From contig JASJZC010000007.1 of the NCBI GenBank assembly GCA_037178855.1, positions 372,001 through 436,000 on the forward strand: a DNA stretch of 64,000 bases. Reading direction: 5' to 3'. A model generated the notes under the pieces. It did not search any database. It worked only from the letters and a program-made list of their open reading frames with translations, and was not told the DNA's origin. Positions 38,239 to 51,801 of the stretch are shown piece after piece (position 1 is the first letter of the stretch; every line of letters starts with the position of its first letter). The DNA is from Oscheius sp. JU75 (Eukaryota; Nematoda; Chromadorea; Rhabditida; Rhabditidae). Both the position numbers and the translations under genes were made by a program.

Positions 38239-39552
38239 CTGAAACGGAAACAGTCGCAAAAATGAAACGAAGCCTTGTCGGAACAACTGGGAGGCTATAC
38301 TTGTTTTAGAACAAACGTTACCTACACACCGAGAGACGGGACCATAAATCTATGCGGAGCCTTAGAAACCCGATCTTGAAAGAGGTTAAATAGTGTCTGA
38401 AATTGAGTTGAATCACAGGTCTAGGCAAACATCTTAACTGTCCTACCCGTCCCATATTAGTTAAAAAAAGTCTATGTCAAAACGTTGTGGTGTGAGGATG
38501 AGAATTATATAAAATAACCGTTTTTGGTACAGATTGTACGTTTGTAACCGAATTCGTAAGCGAGAAATTAACAAGAACCAAAGATGTAAACTGAAGTTGC
38601 ATTTGCCTGGAAAAAGGAAGACCAATTGTAATTGGCGGCAATATTAAGCTTTTTTCGAAGACCATTAAATTGACATTTCTGATGTAACTTTTGGTGGAAA
38701 CATTGGACTTTCTATGCAAAACGATGCACTGAGCAATGAATAGACTTTGAGGTTTGAGATAGTATAGTCCTGAGCTTTCTTTGTATTTTGATCTCCTCTG
38801 CACGATGTCCCTTTTTCCCCACGCACTTTGCGGTGTTCCGCGTTCCACTTAACAAGAAACTTGCGGGAAAGTAGCTTCGTTCTGGGCAACAGTCCTAAAT
38901 CGGGGAAGGGGTACGTAGGCGTGCAGACTCGGGTCAGACTACAGCCTATTTTCGCAGACAAATGTCAGAAGATGTTTGGTCGAGTCCGAAGTTTGCAGAA
39001 CTCTGTACCTAAAAGATTGTTCTGTTAAGCAACATTGGCAGAACAGTAATCGCGAAATTGAAACGATGCCAGAACATTTGTTAAACCATTTGATAATATT
39101 TAAGATCCTGACTTAAAAAGGAACCCTAGTAAATCGATTAGAAGAAGAAAAGCGGACATGATACTTCGCTTCTTCAAGAATCCATATTTCTAGATTGTCT
39201 CTTTATGACCCAACTTTCTGTATGATATCATTGTCCGATGTTATTGTTGTCTTCTAGACGAGTATCATGCAGATCTTGTCACGATGCTTTGTCGAGATAA
39301 AAGAGGGTGGCGATCTGCCGTTATTTTCTGTTATGTCCAAGAGAACTTGTTCTCACTACTGTTTTCCTTACAAGAAATTTTTCAGACTGTCTGCGTTTCA
39401 ACAAACGTTTACGCGTGTGATCACATTTCAAGGCTTATTCAAATTTTCGGCTGGTTTTAGTGACCCGGAAAGCACCGCTATACCGGCTGTTTTCTGCTTT
39501 AATAGACGTGAAATTCAGTTGTAATCTTGCTCCTCTGGTCAGTCTCGACACC
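38239..39552. other. divergent intergenic region
   Basis: The region lies between minus-strand genes on the left and the plus-strand SLC26 gene on the right, so it probably contains promoters for both. No coding exon is supported; frames of 66-123 codons are featureless. Confidence 0.4.
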
Positions 39553-42500
39553 ATGGGTGGTGGTAAGTTTTCGTTTTCGTCAAAGACGCACGTTCCCGTG
39601 ACAACGTTTTTAGAACCGGTGTTTTGCGAACGATTTTTGCTATTTTTACTGATAAAGCTGAATACCTTTTGGTTCAAACTCTACGATTTTATGCTACGTT
39701 TTCAGAAAAGCTCCGCTTTACTGGACTAGACCATCTGGATCGACCTCGCATGAATCAGGTCAGCCACATTTATCATCGTAGTCCTTGTTTGACACCAAAC
39801 TCGCATTTATCTCGGGCTACAATTTTCTAGCAGGGCCTCCCGCCAAAACCCATCGAAAAAGCTACAGTATTCTGCTAATGAGCAAATTTGGCTGCACACG
39901 AAAGGAGAGCTTTATTAACTTGTTATGAAGCCAAATTTTGGAGCAAAATAGGGAAACAGGAAGGGAACAAAAGAACATTGAATCCGTAGAACTAATTGAG
40001 GGATTAGTTGGCAATTTGCAAGAGCATGATTCGTAGTAGATAATCCTAAGATTGACAAACAGAAACTAAAAGAGCATAGATAGCAACAGAACGCTCTAAG
40101 ACGATTTTAGCTGTGTTTAACTGAAAATCTCAAGAAAATGCAAGGCTTTCCGAATTCATGGTATTACGCTATAACTGTTATTTGAATAGCAAATTTCATG
40201 GATCGTTATTATTGTATTTAAAAATTTTCACAGACGACCCAAAAACATCATCTCAGAATGAGTTCGACGAGAAGTACGGTTCCAAGCAGCCTCTTGAATC
40301 CGGCCCCCATCGCTTTCGACGCAATCTCCGACGAGCCTTTTTATATTCCTGTTCTTCGAAAGAAGCATGCGTCAACTCCATCTTCTCTTTTCTCCCAATC
40401 CTCTCCTGGCTACCTAACTATGACTGGAGAAACGACTTTCTCTCCGATGTCGTTGGAGGTGTCACATCCGGAATCATGAACATTCCTCAAGGGATTTCGT
40501 ATTCTCTACTGGCTGGAGTAGCTCCAGTTTATGGAATCTATGCATCGTGCTTCCCAGCATTTTTCTACATGCTTTTCGGAACTTCTAAGCACACATCACT
40601 CGGTATGTCCTCTAAAACATTCCAATAAAAACATTTTAGGATCTTTTGCCGTTGTGGCACTGATGGCCGGCATTGCTAGGGAACAAGTTATGGAAAAGTT
40701 TGTTGACGCGACAGCTATTCAAGTTGCCACATGTATTGCATTCAGTGTGGGACTTTGGCAGGTAAACGTGAAAAAGAAAACTAAAAAAACTCGCCCTCAG
40801 GTTCTCTGTGGATTGCTGAGACTGCAATTTGTGCTGTCATTCTTCTCAGCACCTCTGGTTTCCGGATTCTCTACAGGTATGTGTTAAATTTGCTTTTTCC
40901 GTCCCCTTTGATTATTGTGCTAGTTTTGAACAAACTGTAGATACTAAAAGCCACGCTGTAAAACAAACTAAAGGAGGCTCTTGACAATGAACAGGCAAAT
41001 TTTAAAGTAGCGGCCCAGTCGAAAGTAATCCACCGCTGTTTGATACCTCGAACGACTTGATCTCACCCGTACCATCTCATCCGTCTAAAGTATTGACCAG
41101 GAGCCTTCACAGTCAGAAAGGGATGCCCCAAAGTACAAAACCATCAGATAATCTTGAACACCAATTTTCAGGCGCCGCCATGCACGTGTTCGTCACTCAA
41201 ATAGATGACATCATGGGTGTTGTTGTTCCAAACGCCAGCGGTCCCGGTTACCTATTTACGGTATTGTTTTGAACAATAAATAGAATAAAAATATTACAGA
41301 GAATGAAAGATCTGGCTTTGAGACTCGGACAGGCTAACTGGATTACGATAGTCATAAGCGTCTGCACTATAACCTTTCTCGTCGTTGGAAAAGAGCTGGT
41401 CTCACCTATGATCGGCAAAAAAGTCAAGCTGCGGTTCCCCATACCGTATGAGCTGCTGGCGATGATTATATCCACAGGTTTCTCGGTACTTTTCACCTGG
41501 AGATCTTCTTTCGGAGTCATGACTGTGGGCGATATCCCAGCTGGGTAAGAAAGAGTTCTTCGGAAAATAACAAAGCTGTAGACTTCCTTCTCCAACTCTC
41601 CCGGAATTTGAACTTCTTCCAGCATGCCTGAAAGCCTCCGTCTCCATTGCCATAGTCAGCATTGCCATTCATGTCTCGATGGCAAAAATGTTGGCCAATC
41701 AGATGGGTTACAAAGTGGATGTGCATCAGGTAAAAGAAACCAGTTTTGGTTAAACTAATATTTAATCATTTTCACCTGAAAATCTACAACTGATTATATT
41801 TTCGGTTTGAAAGCAGAATGTTTCCAGTCCTTCGTCTTGTCAAAAGCCTTGAGAACTGTTTTAAGATGTAACATTTTCTGACAGGTTAAATACAACAGTA
41901 CCACCGGTCGATGTAGATTATATTGAATTCCTTTGAACATATCAAACCATATGATGATACTTCAGCTTTCCAGGAATTGTACGCCATTGGCTTGAGCAGT
42001 TGCCTTGGAGGACTTTTCCCAATCTACGCTGTTTCTACTGCTCTTGGTAGAACAATGGTTGCTGTCCGTTCCGGGACCAGAACTCAACTTTCCAATCTCT
42101 TTAGTTGTGCTCTCCTGATGGTGGTTATCCTCTGGTTGGGTCCCTTCCTTACCGAGTTGCCGAAGGTTTTTAAGCATACATTGAAAAGAATATTTTAGTT
42201 TTCAGTGCGTTTTGGCGTCAGTTATCGTCGTAGCACTTCAGCCGATGTTTGAAAAATTCTCGGAACCCGTAAAGCTCTGGCCAATTTCTAAATTTGATGC
42301 AATCACATGGATTGTTGCTTGCTTCTCCACCATTTTCATTGACGTTATGGAGGGATTGGCAGTGGCACTGATTTTCGCAGTTATGACCGTTGTGATGAGG
42401 ACACAATGGCCTCATTGGCAGTACTACGTTCCAACTAGCAAGAATACGGATATTGCAATGTATCGATTCGAAGGACCTCTGCAGTTCACCAATGCTGAAC

Positions 42501-42944
42501 GGTAAGTCGTTTCCGGTTTCTGTTCTACATAATTAAAGTTAAATCCATTCAACTTTAGATTCAAAAAAGGAATCGACTACACACTTTACGAATGGAATCT
42601 CGAGAAGCCTTCACATTTCCGAAGGCACTTGATCATCGACTGCTCCCCCATGGTTTACGTTGATTCTGTTGGAGTCGCGCAGTTTAAAGATATCTGTCAA
42701 GATCTTCAGAGTACAAGCACAGATGCGTTAATTGTAGGAATGAATAGTAGGCAGATATGTTTTACATTTAAAAGTTCTTCTTTCAGCTGAAGTTCGGGAA
42801 GTGCTTCAAAAATCAGGCTTTTCAAAAATTGTACCAGAAGAGCATTTCTTCCCATCTGTGGGTGATGCTGTAGGATTTGTGAAAGAACGGAGGATACAAA
42901 CTTTTGAACCAGCTGCACTAACATCTGATGCCAGTATTAGCTGA
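39553..42944 (+). CDS. SLC26/SulP anion transporter (nematode sulp family)
   Basis: Anion exchanger or channel of the SLC26 family. The start exon is ten bases (39553-39562), then 39706-39758, 40257-40602, 40640-40761, 40801-40876, 41172 onwards, and further exons to TGA 42944. The splice to 40257 was chosen because it keeps frame and yields MNQNEFDEKYG. The transport domain begins WRNDFLSDVVGGVTSGIMNI, with the SulP signature IPQGISYSLLAGVAPVYGIY, then FGTSKHTSLGSFAVVALM. Later segments are SPMIGKKVKLRFPIPYELL, GLSSCLGGLFPIYAVSTALG and WIVACFSTIFIDVMEGLAV. The C-terminal STAS domain includes HLIIDCSPMVYVDSVGVAQF and EVREVLQKSGFSKIVP. All parts of the family plan are present. The C-terminus has no obvious PDZ ligand. 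Substrate (sulfate, chloride, bicarbonate) cannot be decided from sequence. Confidence 0.92.
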
Positions 42945-43117
42945 GTAAACTGTACATTTTGTTATAAATTGAATGAAGTTTGGTCCTGCGGGGTAATTGT
43001 AAGCGTTCCCTCTGTTTGTTCTGACCTTCGACCAACCTATGTCAACATTCTCGCTTAGCAAATTGTGCACTCTATCGCCAGTTTGCATCGTAGCTTTCTG
43101 GAAGACCGCTCAGCATC

Positions 43118-44491
43118 ATGACTAAGGCTTTCGAAGGAAAAGTTGTCCTTGTAACTGGTAAGCAAACCTTTTGACCTTGACCTATGGACTCTACTTGTGT
43201 TCATTTTCCGCAACGGTATTGCTCTATTTGTAGACGTCTTTGTCTGGCTCTACTTTTGAAGTGTGTATGATAAAGATTACACATTAGTACCAAAGATTAC
43301 CCTTCGAAGTAACATAGTTGCAATGGAAGATGTAAAATACTTATCACATATGTAGGACAAAACTTGAACGAACCCGGAATCAAACTCGGAACATTCAAAC
43401 AAAAAAACTTGGCAACAAAATATAAAACTAATCTAGTTTTGTAGTAACAGAATGCTTTAAGCCGCACCCTTTTCCACGTATTCTTCATTTACAGGATCTA
43501 GCAGCGGAATCGGTAAGGAAACTGCCGTCTTATTCGCTGAACAAGGCGCCAAGATAACGATTACTGGACGGAACCTGGACGCCTTGAACGAGATCGAGCA
43601 ACGTCTTATTGCTACTGGCCTAACACCCAATGATGTTCTGGTCATTCAAGGAAACCTTATAGAGGACTCGGTTCAGCAGAAACTGGTCGACGAAACTGTA
43701 GCCAAGTTTGGAAAGCTGGATGTTTTGGTGGGTACTCTTTTAAAAGAGCAAACAATTGTTGCGGCTTAGAACAGAGATCAGCTTGGCGGAAAACAAATAA
43801 AGCGAAAAGCTTGATAGCGCTTGGTCTTTTTCTGGCCCAGATTGTGAAATTCAGGTCAACAATGCCGGAAGTCTCGCTCCTGACAACACTAAAGTTCTTG
43901 GGTTCAACCAGGGAATGGACGAGTACGACTTTACGATGGATCTCAACCTGAAAACGTAGCTTACCGCAATGACGCTACAATGTAAACTACTCAGAGTTCT
44001 CAAGATGTCCAAACTGGCTATGCCACACTTGATCAAGACCAAAGGCAACATTGTCAATGTTTCGAGCATTGGATCCACAAACACCAACGCAGCTTTCCCG
44101 TACTATTGCGTCGCCAAGGCCGGAGTTGATCATTTGACTCGTTGTATGGCTATGACCTACATAAACGAGGGAGTCAGAGTTAATGCTGTCAAGTGAGTTT
44201 TACCTCTTGTGCTTACAAGCTATTGGATTGGACACTTTTCAAGAACAATCTTTCAGTCCTGGTCTCGTTCACACCGGTTTGATGAACAAGCAAGGATTCA
44301 CCGATGCCGATGCCGCGAAGTACTGTGAGCTTGCCAAGGACAGAACCAAGATCCCAGCTGGACGTGCCGCACACCCTCGCGAAATTGGAGAGCTGATCTG
44401 TTTCTTGGCTGATTCCAAAAAATCCGACTACATTCTGGGACAGTGCATTGTCATTGACGGTGGTCGCTCCATGACTCGTCCTCCCATCTAA
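43118..44491 (+). CDS. short-chain dehydrogenase/reductase (nematode dhs-type)
   Basis: NAD(P)-dependent oxidoreductase with a single Rossmann domain. Exons 43118-43157, 43495-43727, 43855-43955, 43995-44192 and 44257-44491 give 268 residues. Seen: cofactor motif TGSSSGIG (split by the first intron), TGR after β2 favouring NADP, VNNAG, NVSSIGS with the catalytic Ser, YYCVAKA (the YxxxK pair), NPGLVHTGL, and the C-terminal GQCIVIDGG. The third intron (39 bases) begins with GTAG inside a threonine codon; if retained it gives an immediate stop. The gene starts only about 170 bases after the SLC26 stop, close enough for a downstream-operon position, though no U-rich or SL2-type evidence was assessed. 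The substrate is unknown. Confidence 0.93.
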
Positions 44492-47400
44492 CGTATTTTG
44501 TGTCCACACCTGCGTAGTTCCGATAAACGTAGACTAGACATGTTTTTCAGAAGTCCCCTTTAGTACACGATCCTTTTGAAAAAAGCATGTATGCATGCTT
44601 GCAATTATGTAAATTTGAAATGTGATTAGTGAGAGCAAACGTCTTTTTGAACAAGATGTTCTAATTTGTTTTGCAATATTACATCACACATTTGATCTGG
44701 TATAAACTGAGAAACTGTCAAAACCTTTATCTTGCAGCAAGGACTGGTAATTGCCCGACCCCGATCATTTAAACGAGCAGATTGTACTCAAATGGAATGT
44801 CTCAGGGAGCGGAAGGAACGCCACAGACAAACTTTGGTCCTGGGTTTGGGGATGCCTATCGCCTGTTTTAAACACAAAAAGTCGGAAAATCACAAACGTT
44901 TTCGTATACAAGCTCATAACTAGTGTATAAAAGAATAGGAACACCATACGTCAAAAAGTGAGCGTGTAGCCACGACGTGTTCTAGTATATTTCAGTTTCA
45001 CTTTTCAAGTGAATGACGTGACGTTGCAACTTTACGACACCATTCTGCAAACGTTCAGTTCTTGGTCTTTACTTTGCGGAAGTTCACTGAACTGAGGAAA
45101 CACGTCATTGGTACTAAGATTGGCAGTTTTATGAGAAGTTGGTTAAAATGAGCTATTTCACTTGAACCCCAGATGTTTTCAGCCCCCCCCCGAAGGAAAT
45201 AATGCAATTAACTTGAGCGACTATCCAAAACGAGAACTCACTAACAAATACACCAAAAGAACACAAAGTAAGTCCGTCCACCTTGTCGACTTCCCCGACT
45301 CAGAGAACGATCCTACCTTAATGGGAAGTCGGGTAACCTTTGTTCTCTTAGGCTATTCGCACGGGACAAAGTACAAGGGTCTGTTTATAGCTAAGATGAC
45401 GTGTATTTTTAAGGGTAGAAGTTATTCAACCCAAACCTTCTTCCAAAATTTTGCATTGTCAGAGTGACAGAGTTGTGCATTTGCGAGGAGAGGGTCCTTT
45501 TAGACCTCCGTCAGCGCGATTCTTCGAACACTTTTTGCAGGTTTTTAAATACAGCTTGACCGAATTTTCCTGCATACATTCATGATCTTTTTATATTTTA
45601 AAAAGTGTTATTATATTGATGGAGGTTAGCCAAGATTAGTAAACTAAATTTTAAAGCTTTCGATACCGTAATTTTAAAGTCGGCAGTTGAAAACACACGA
45701 TTTCTAAAACCAGGTATAGACATAATTCTGAGTTGACAAATAATCATACAGTATACAGATTTATTTGTATACCTGCACAGAACATTCTATTCAGCAATGC
45801 AAGGAGTTTTGTATGAGAAGTTGGAATGATCCCAGCCAAATTCCTGTGGAGCTATTTTTCTCTCCAATATCTTTTGAAAAGACGATTGGATTGACCCGTT
45901 CGTTGATGACGTAGCCGCTCGTTCGGGATGGTCACTCCCTTAAAAACCATCCACAAAGCCAAATGCCCTCTGACTGACCCCGAAAATAATTGTTTTTTTT
46001 TGTCGCGCCCAGTGCGTGCGCGCGCCTGATGGCCTTCGATAATACCGGATGGCAAGAGAACAAATGCCAAAGTGCCACTGGCAAGGGGTCCTTTATCTTC
46101 TTAGCGTCTATGAACCTGCCGTTCCGCATGTGGCCATGATGTTAAACTTTTCATTGTCACACCTATGAGTCGTCGCCCTTTTGTCATGCTGTCGTAAATT
46201 GTCACAGACGCACTTTTTTGCAGTTTTGGCTACCTTGGCCAACAGATTGGTTTTGTGATATCTAAGACGGAAACATTGTGCAAGGAACGGTACAAAACTA
46301 AGGCAATTTGCCATAAACAAACTTGAGGTTTAGCGCGAGCTGTGACCACGTCGAAAAGTTTAAAAAATGTGCCAAATCCGGAAAATGGTGGTGTTGCAAC
46401 AATTCTTAAATATCCTTATCTAACGTGCCCTATTTAACATTTCTGATACTGTCTCACACAATGTCAAGTATTATGTGTTTGACCAATTGCTGTATTTGTC
46501 ACAAAAGTGATGTTTTTATTACTGTCTAGCACTGTCAGGTTTTCACACGCATTTCCTGAATGTTTTCAACCATCCATAGTACATCTAATCATCACTGTTC
46601 AAAATAGACACAAAAGTTTCACGCGAAAACAACAATCTGGGCCTGTGCTAATGATCGCTTTTTTGTCTGACAACTGACTCTTGATTAGTCGGTGAATAAC
46701 CTTTGCCCGAAAAGATTCCCTCAAAAATGTGGACGACAGACAAGTCATAAAAGTCTGGAACCTTCGCTCGCGACTCTTTGACCACTCCTTGATCATTCGA
46801 GAAACCTGTCGACAGAAGCACAAGTCGGCTTTTGTGCCTTCGCGCGACCGCACAACAACACAAAAAGCAGGCCGGATTATCATCTCGACCGTAATCGGAA
46901 GTTCAAGGATTGTCGGCCCCCCGAGTACGTAAAAAGCTGTCTAGGGGCTATCGACGTCATCGAATCTGCAAAGGGGTCGAGGTCTTGGGTAATCACTTTG
47001 CAAACTATAAGACTTTTCATCCTTGACCGAGCGTGACCCTTTACCACATGGTTGTTTCATCAATACCCAAGCAGAACGTTCGATTTGCAATTAAGTGTAA
47101 ACGTATTTCTCTTACAATGTTTAATATACAAATGGTTCTACACTTTTGGCAACAAAGACTTCCGATCATGCCGGATGTGAGGTCGGATGTATGTAGTTCA
47201 ACTGGAAAAGTTCCGCAATCCCGAAAGGATCCTTGTTCTAAATGTTTTTGACACCAAAATTTCAGGATTGTCTAAGATACAAAACTTCTAACATGTGCAG
47301 TTCACTAGAACTCAATGCATTGCGTGAAAGACGTCACCTTCTATGTTTGCTTGACTTTCCCAAAAGGAATCTATAAAAAATCATTACGCCTTTTTGACTA

Positions 47401-47520
47401 CCTCAGGAAAAGTTTACAAAGTGTTGTCCGACTAGAATATATGCACTCACAGATAAGCATCCAGTTGTCGGAGAGCACGCCCTCGGCATGCCTCCCTAGT
47501 GTATGGCCGCATCCCCGTGT

Positions 47521-47592
47521 GGTTCCGTGGTGTAGTGGTTATCACGTTTCGTTTACACCGAAAAGGCCGCGGGTTCGATCCCCGCCGGAACC
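47521..47592 (+). tRNA. tRNA-Val (TAC)
   Basis: Acceptor arms GGTTCCG and CGGAACC pair fully. The D-arm has GGTGTAGTGGTTATCAC and the anticodon stem-loop is TTTCG-TTTACAC-CGAAA, with anticodon TAC. The T-arm is CGCGGGTTCGATCCCCGC. The following base is T rather than the usual A discriminator. It stands alone in the gene-poor region. Confidence 0.93.
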
Positions 47593-48534
47593 TACTCCGT
47601 TTTGCTTTTGTCAAAGATACAGTATTGAATCTTTTTGTTCATAGTGTCGCTTCAGTGTTGTTTTTTTTTTTATTATTTCGTAGCTCCTTATACTACTTTC
47701 AGTGTATATCTCCCTCCCCGCCTCTTTCAGATTCATCATGCTAATTTAACTTCCTACCTGCTCATACGCGCGTTTTCCCGTCATCTTTTTAATAGATTTC
47801 TTAGGAAAAAAATGGCCCGCAACCGGCTCAGACTGCTCCAGTTTCCGATGTGATAACTCTAGGCTCCTATTTTTAGTGATTCCTTCCCTGATTCGAGTTA
47901 AGGGGACCTGTATATTATAATGTTCCATTTCTCCTCTATTGTGTTTTTTTCTTATCACTGTTAGAACTTTGTTGCAAAATAGGATCCCTCTACAGTTTTC
48001 TTCCCACATTTTGATCTCTAGCTACCTCGAACCTTTTCACAGGCTATTTTCTACCGGAAATGTAAATCATTCGCCAAACAACGTTTTTCGACCTCTCCAG
48101 AAGGACGGCTGTACTGATAAACAAGCTCAGAACCATCTTGCTTTTTGAACTTTTGATGCAAGGGGGAAATTATACAATTTGAACCGAGGAATGTAAGCAT
48201 CGTTTTTTTTTACCATCTTGTCATAGGCAGATTGTCTATTCATGCCCAGAAACTTGAGCAGTCTGACTGGGCTCTGAACAATGCCGACCAGCTGTTCTCT
48301 CTTTCATCTTTTTCTTATCCAGAAGCTCATTTCCCCGAGACGCATCGGAATTGTGAAAGATGTTCCCGAGACCACCCAAGACGAAAAGTTTGTGATTGTT
48401 TTTTGGATCTTTATCCATACAAGTATGGTTTCCGGACCAATCGAGCCCGGGCAAGACTGGTGGCTGCGCAGCTCGTTGCTAACGCTAATATGAGGGCGTC
48501 CACAAGCTTCTTCGCTTCAGGATACCTCGAGCTT

Positions 48535-48605
48535 ACCGCCATAGTGGTATGCAAGCGCGCTCGATTCTTGTTTGAACGACCCCGGTTTGAATCCGAGCCA
48601 ACGTT
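48535..48605 (+). repeat. tRNA-like (SINE-type) fragment
   Basis: A box-A-like ccatagtggtatgcaagcgc and a box-B-like ggtttgaatccgag stand at tRNA spacing, but acceptor arms do not pair. A related arrangement occurs near 59831-59900. They are best read as decayed tRNA-derived repeat copies. Confidence 0.4.
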
Positions 48606-51426
48606 TTTCGCTTTGCTCACGGCGAGGCCACACACGGACAGGTGGACGGACCCGACTTTTCATTAGTAGAATGGATGGAATGTAGTAAAAATTTGTAGAT
48701 TAGCCCGATGGAAGAAGACTAGAAGGTAAGAGCACAGCAGCTATGCATTTACGTACTTTTCACGTACAGGCCAGCCTTTTTGGACTTTCGGATGTACTGC
48801 CTCGATCTATTCTTACATACACGATGCAGCGTTAAATATATAAATCAGTCCTGGTCTCGAAATCAGCGCATAAACACTTGCATTTTTGCAAAGGTTTATG
48901 TAAGTGCTGATCCTGAGTCATTTTTATGTTTCTATAGAAAAATTTGAGCCTTCTTCAAATATTGGCTCATTCTACACATAGTTTGAATAAATACCTTAAA
49001 GACCACCTTCCCAACCTCCATAATTTATTTACATAGTTCAACAAAGTCTATCTGCAGACTACTTGACTCGCTAATGCGTTCAAAAGACCGCTTGGTCCAT
49101 TTGATTTTCTTGAGGTTTTCACCATCTGATCCATTCAAAGTAAAGTTGTGGGAAATCCAAATGTTTATGTCCGGATTGTTTTCCACATCATCCCGCTTCC
49201 GGCTGCATGATGAGAAAGTTTTTGAGAATGAACTTGATAAAAGTAATCGGAGCGTTGTCGTTTCCGAAGACATGACTAACACTTGAACTTTGGTACTATC
49301 TGGAAACTCTTGTGTTCAGTGCTAGATGTTTGGTATGTGAAAACGTCTGGTTGTTCGGAAGTAGACCAAATTGTGACTTGAATACGTATGAGATGCTGGT
49401 CGCAAAAATGAATACACACTTACGCTTCCTTGCAGGTATTTAACGCATTTTCAGTTTACAGAGACGTTTGCCCGCCCCTAGAAGTTTCATATTGCTGCTA
49501 TGAGAGACTATTAAATAAGAAAGCTTCATTTTGGGATTTGAAAAACTATGAACCAAACCGGAACCCGACAGCTCTGCCAATATTTCATGTTCATAGAATA
49601 TGGCATCATCTCAAGAGTCATCTTTTGTCATGTGTGGGGGGTAGTGATGATGGTTTCCTCTTTGTAACAATTCATAGATCATCCAACCCTTGGTTGTACC
49701 CAAATTATAACTTTGAAGTGAGCTTACAATGCTGTTATAAAATGGAATACTTTTCATTACGTATCTAAGAATATGTAATATGAAGGGTCGTCTTCGATCT
49801 TTCGAAAGTCTTTCTACCAGGTCACCAATTTGAGAAACTCTTGACGCAACCCGAAATTACAACGTTTCGCCTGTTACATACACTCGTGTCTAGCCTCTTT
49901 ACCCATTCGTTGTCTCAATCATCACACGAAAATGACGACGAGTATTGTGTTGGTCGTGTGTATGACCACGAAATGTCCAAATCACAGTCTAGCCGCTCTC
50001 CCGCCCGCCTTTTGGGGGGTCATAAAATGTTTCTTACCCCCACTTGTATATAAGGAGCGCGAAAAGAGGGGGAAGACCATCATCAGCCAACGCAGCACTT
50101 TTTCTGATCCTTACCTCATTAGAAATTCAATCGCTTTGGGGACCCCACGACCGCCCTGATATTGGCATTTAATAGCTCTCGGACTCGTTCGTTTTTCCGG
50201 AAATGAGACCATAGTTCATATAAAAACAGAGAACAGCACGGTAGTGTGTTTTCGTTATTGAAAACTACTACAAATTTCAAAAAATAGGGCATTTAGAAAA
50301 GAAGAACCTGTCTTTCGCAACAGCGTGTGGTCGGCCGGCGCAGACAGTTTTTGTCTCCCATCATTTGTTTGTCAGCATTTTTCAGGCGATCTTCAATGAT
50401 ATTTTCGATTTTTTATGTATAGTCATAGATACTGGATCAATATAGCACAAATATGCTACAGTATTGGGTAAACTTCGTTTTGGAAAATGCTAAATTTTCA
50501 TTTTTTTCCATGGTTATAAACAAAAGCAAACTGCACAAAATAGATTGAGTACTGTTGTCTGCAGAAATTTAACGTTGTACAGAAAATTCGAAAAGCTACC
50601 CATCACTTTTTCTCTTCCCTTTTTTCGCACGAGTCGAAAATCTCTCCTAGATCACGAACTCTCTCTCTCTCCAAAACAAATTTCCTCAACACACGTCTAG
50701 CGTGGGCTATCTTCCCCATTTTTCTGAATTTAGCCTCATTAAAGCCCTTCAGCATCCTCGATTTTGACAAGCAGGCCGTTTTTACAGAATTAGGCTCCAT
50801 TTCACGTAGGAGAAGCCATAACCACTCATAATTGAAACACAAACACAGATACGTCGTCGAAGGGTCCATTACTCACAGCGCTTTTTCCCTGAAAAGAACT
50901 GGTTTCCCCGAAAGTCGCACTAAACAGGGTTAATTTTTTGGTCCTCTTGAGAAGGAATCTCGGCACCAGTGACATAGAGTTCGATCAAAATAGGCTGCTG
51001 ACTAATGATCACTGAGTAAACAAATTAGAGACTGTCTCGAAGATGAGGCGCAAAAAGTAGTAGTCATTTTTAAATGGTTGTTTTTTAAAATGACGCCTAC
51101 TGATGTCATCGCAGCACAATACTTGTAGTGATAGAGGATAGGTTAAAACAACAGATTTTTCTAAAAACAATACTTTTCGGCTCACAAAGACTGTCTACGA
51201 AACCACGAGACAGGAGCCTTAGGTAACCAAAATATTTGCTCAAATGTACCGTACTTTCTCGGCAGACGATAGTTTAAAAACTTTTCTGTCACCGTTCCAA
51301 ATAATCCAATACGCGGAGAATATGACCATTATCACATTTTAGAGTAGCTTATAATTTTTGTCTGTGTATTCCAGCTTTTGTCAACTTATAAAGTGTTCAT
51401 GCTCTGGCCTCAATCACTGCTTGCTC

Positions 51427-51801
51427 TCATCCTTCTTCATCTTTTTTCAAAGAGCACCTGGTGCAGTTGTTTTGAAGGTACAATGGCTCGCCGAGATGCA
51501 AAAAGAGAGCCTCCAGGATGTTGACAGAAGATGGATGCAAAAGTTCCCCAAAAGCATTGTAATAGGTTCCAAACGACCCCGCATTCGGACTCTGAACTTT
51601 GTCTCCCCTCTCACAGAAGCACTTTTCATAGCCGGAGGTCATCTTAGGAATTCTGGGAAAGTTCTCATTTATGCGGGGCACGAGAGCCACAAAAAAGAAC
51701 ACTCCAGGAGCATTATTTACCATCCTAAAAGCGTCACAGACCATTTTTGAGGATCTTTTTGGTCTTGAAGCCTCTGCTAAAGTATAAGGGTCGGTTGTCA
51801 C
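51427..51801 (-). CDS. doubtful open frame, unknown
   Basis: A 124-codon frame on the minus strand contains hydrophobic and charged blocks (APGVFFFVALVPRINENFPR, HPSSVNILEALFLHLG) that look somewhat protein-like. No family, signal peptide or splice partners were recognised, and an equally long frame overlaps on the other strand. It may be a real single-exon gene or chance. Confidence 0.2.
   Translation of the reverse strand: MTTDPYTLAEASRPKRSSKMVCDAFRMVNNAPGVFFFVALVPRINENFPRIPKMTSGYEKCFCERGDKVQSPNAGSFGTYYNAFGELLHPSSVNILEALFLHLGEPLYLQNNCTRCSLKKDEEG

Noticed and set aside
43950-43960. In-frame TAG in the short-chain dehydrogenase, suggesting a pseudogene
   Set aside because: The TAG is part of a 39-base intron (ac|gtag...cag|a); removing it restores the conserved LNLKTVLKMSKLAMPHL sequence.
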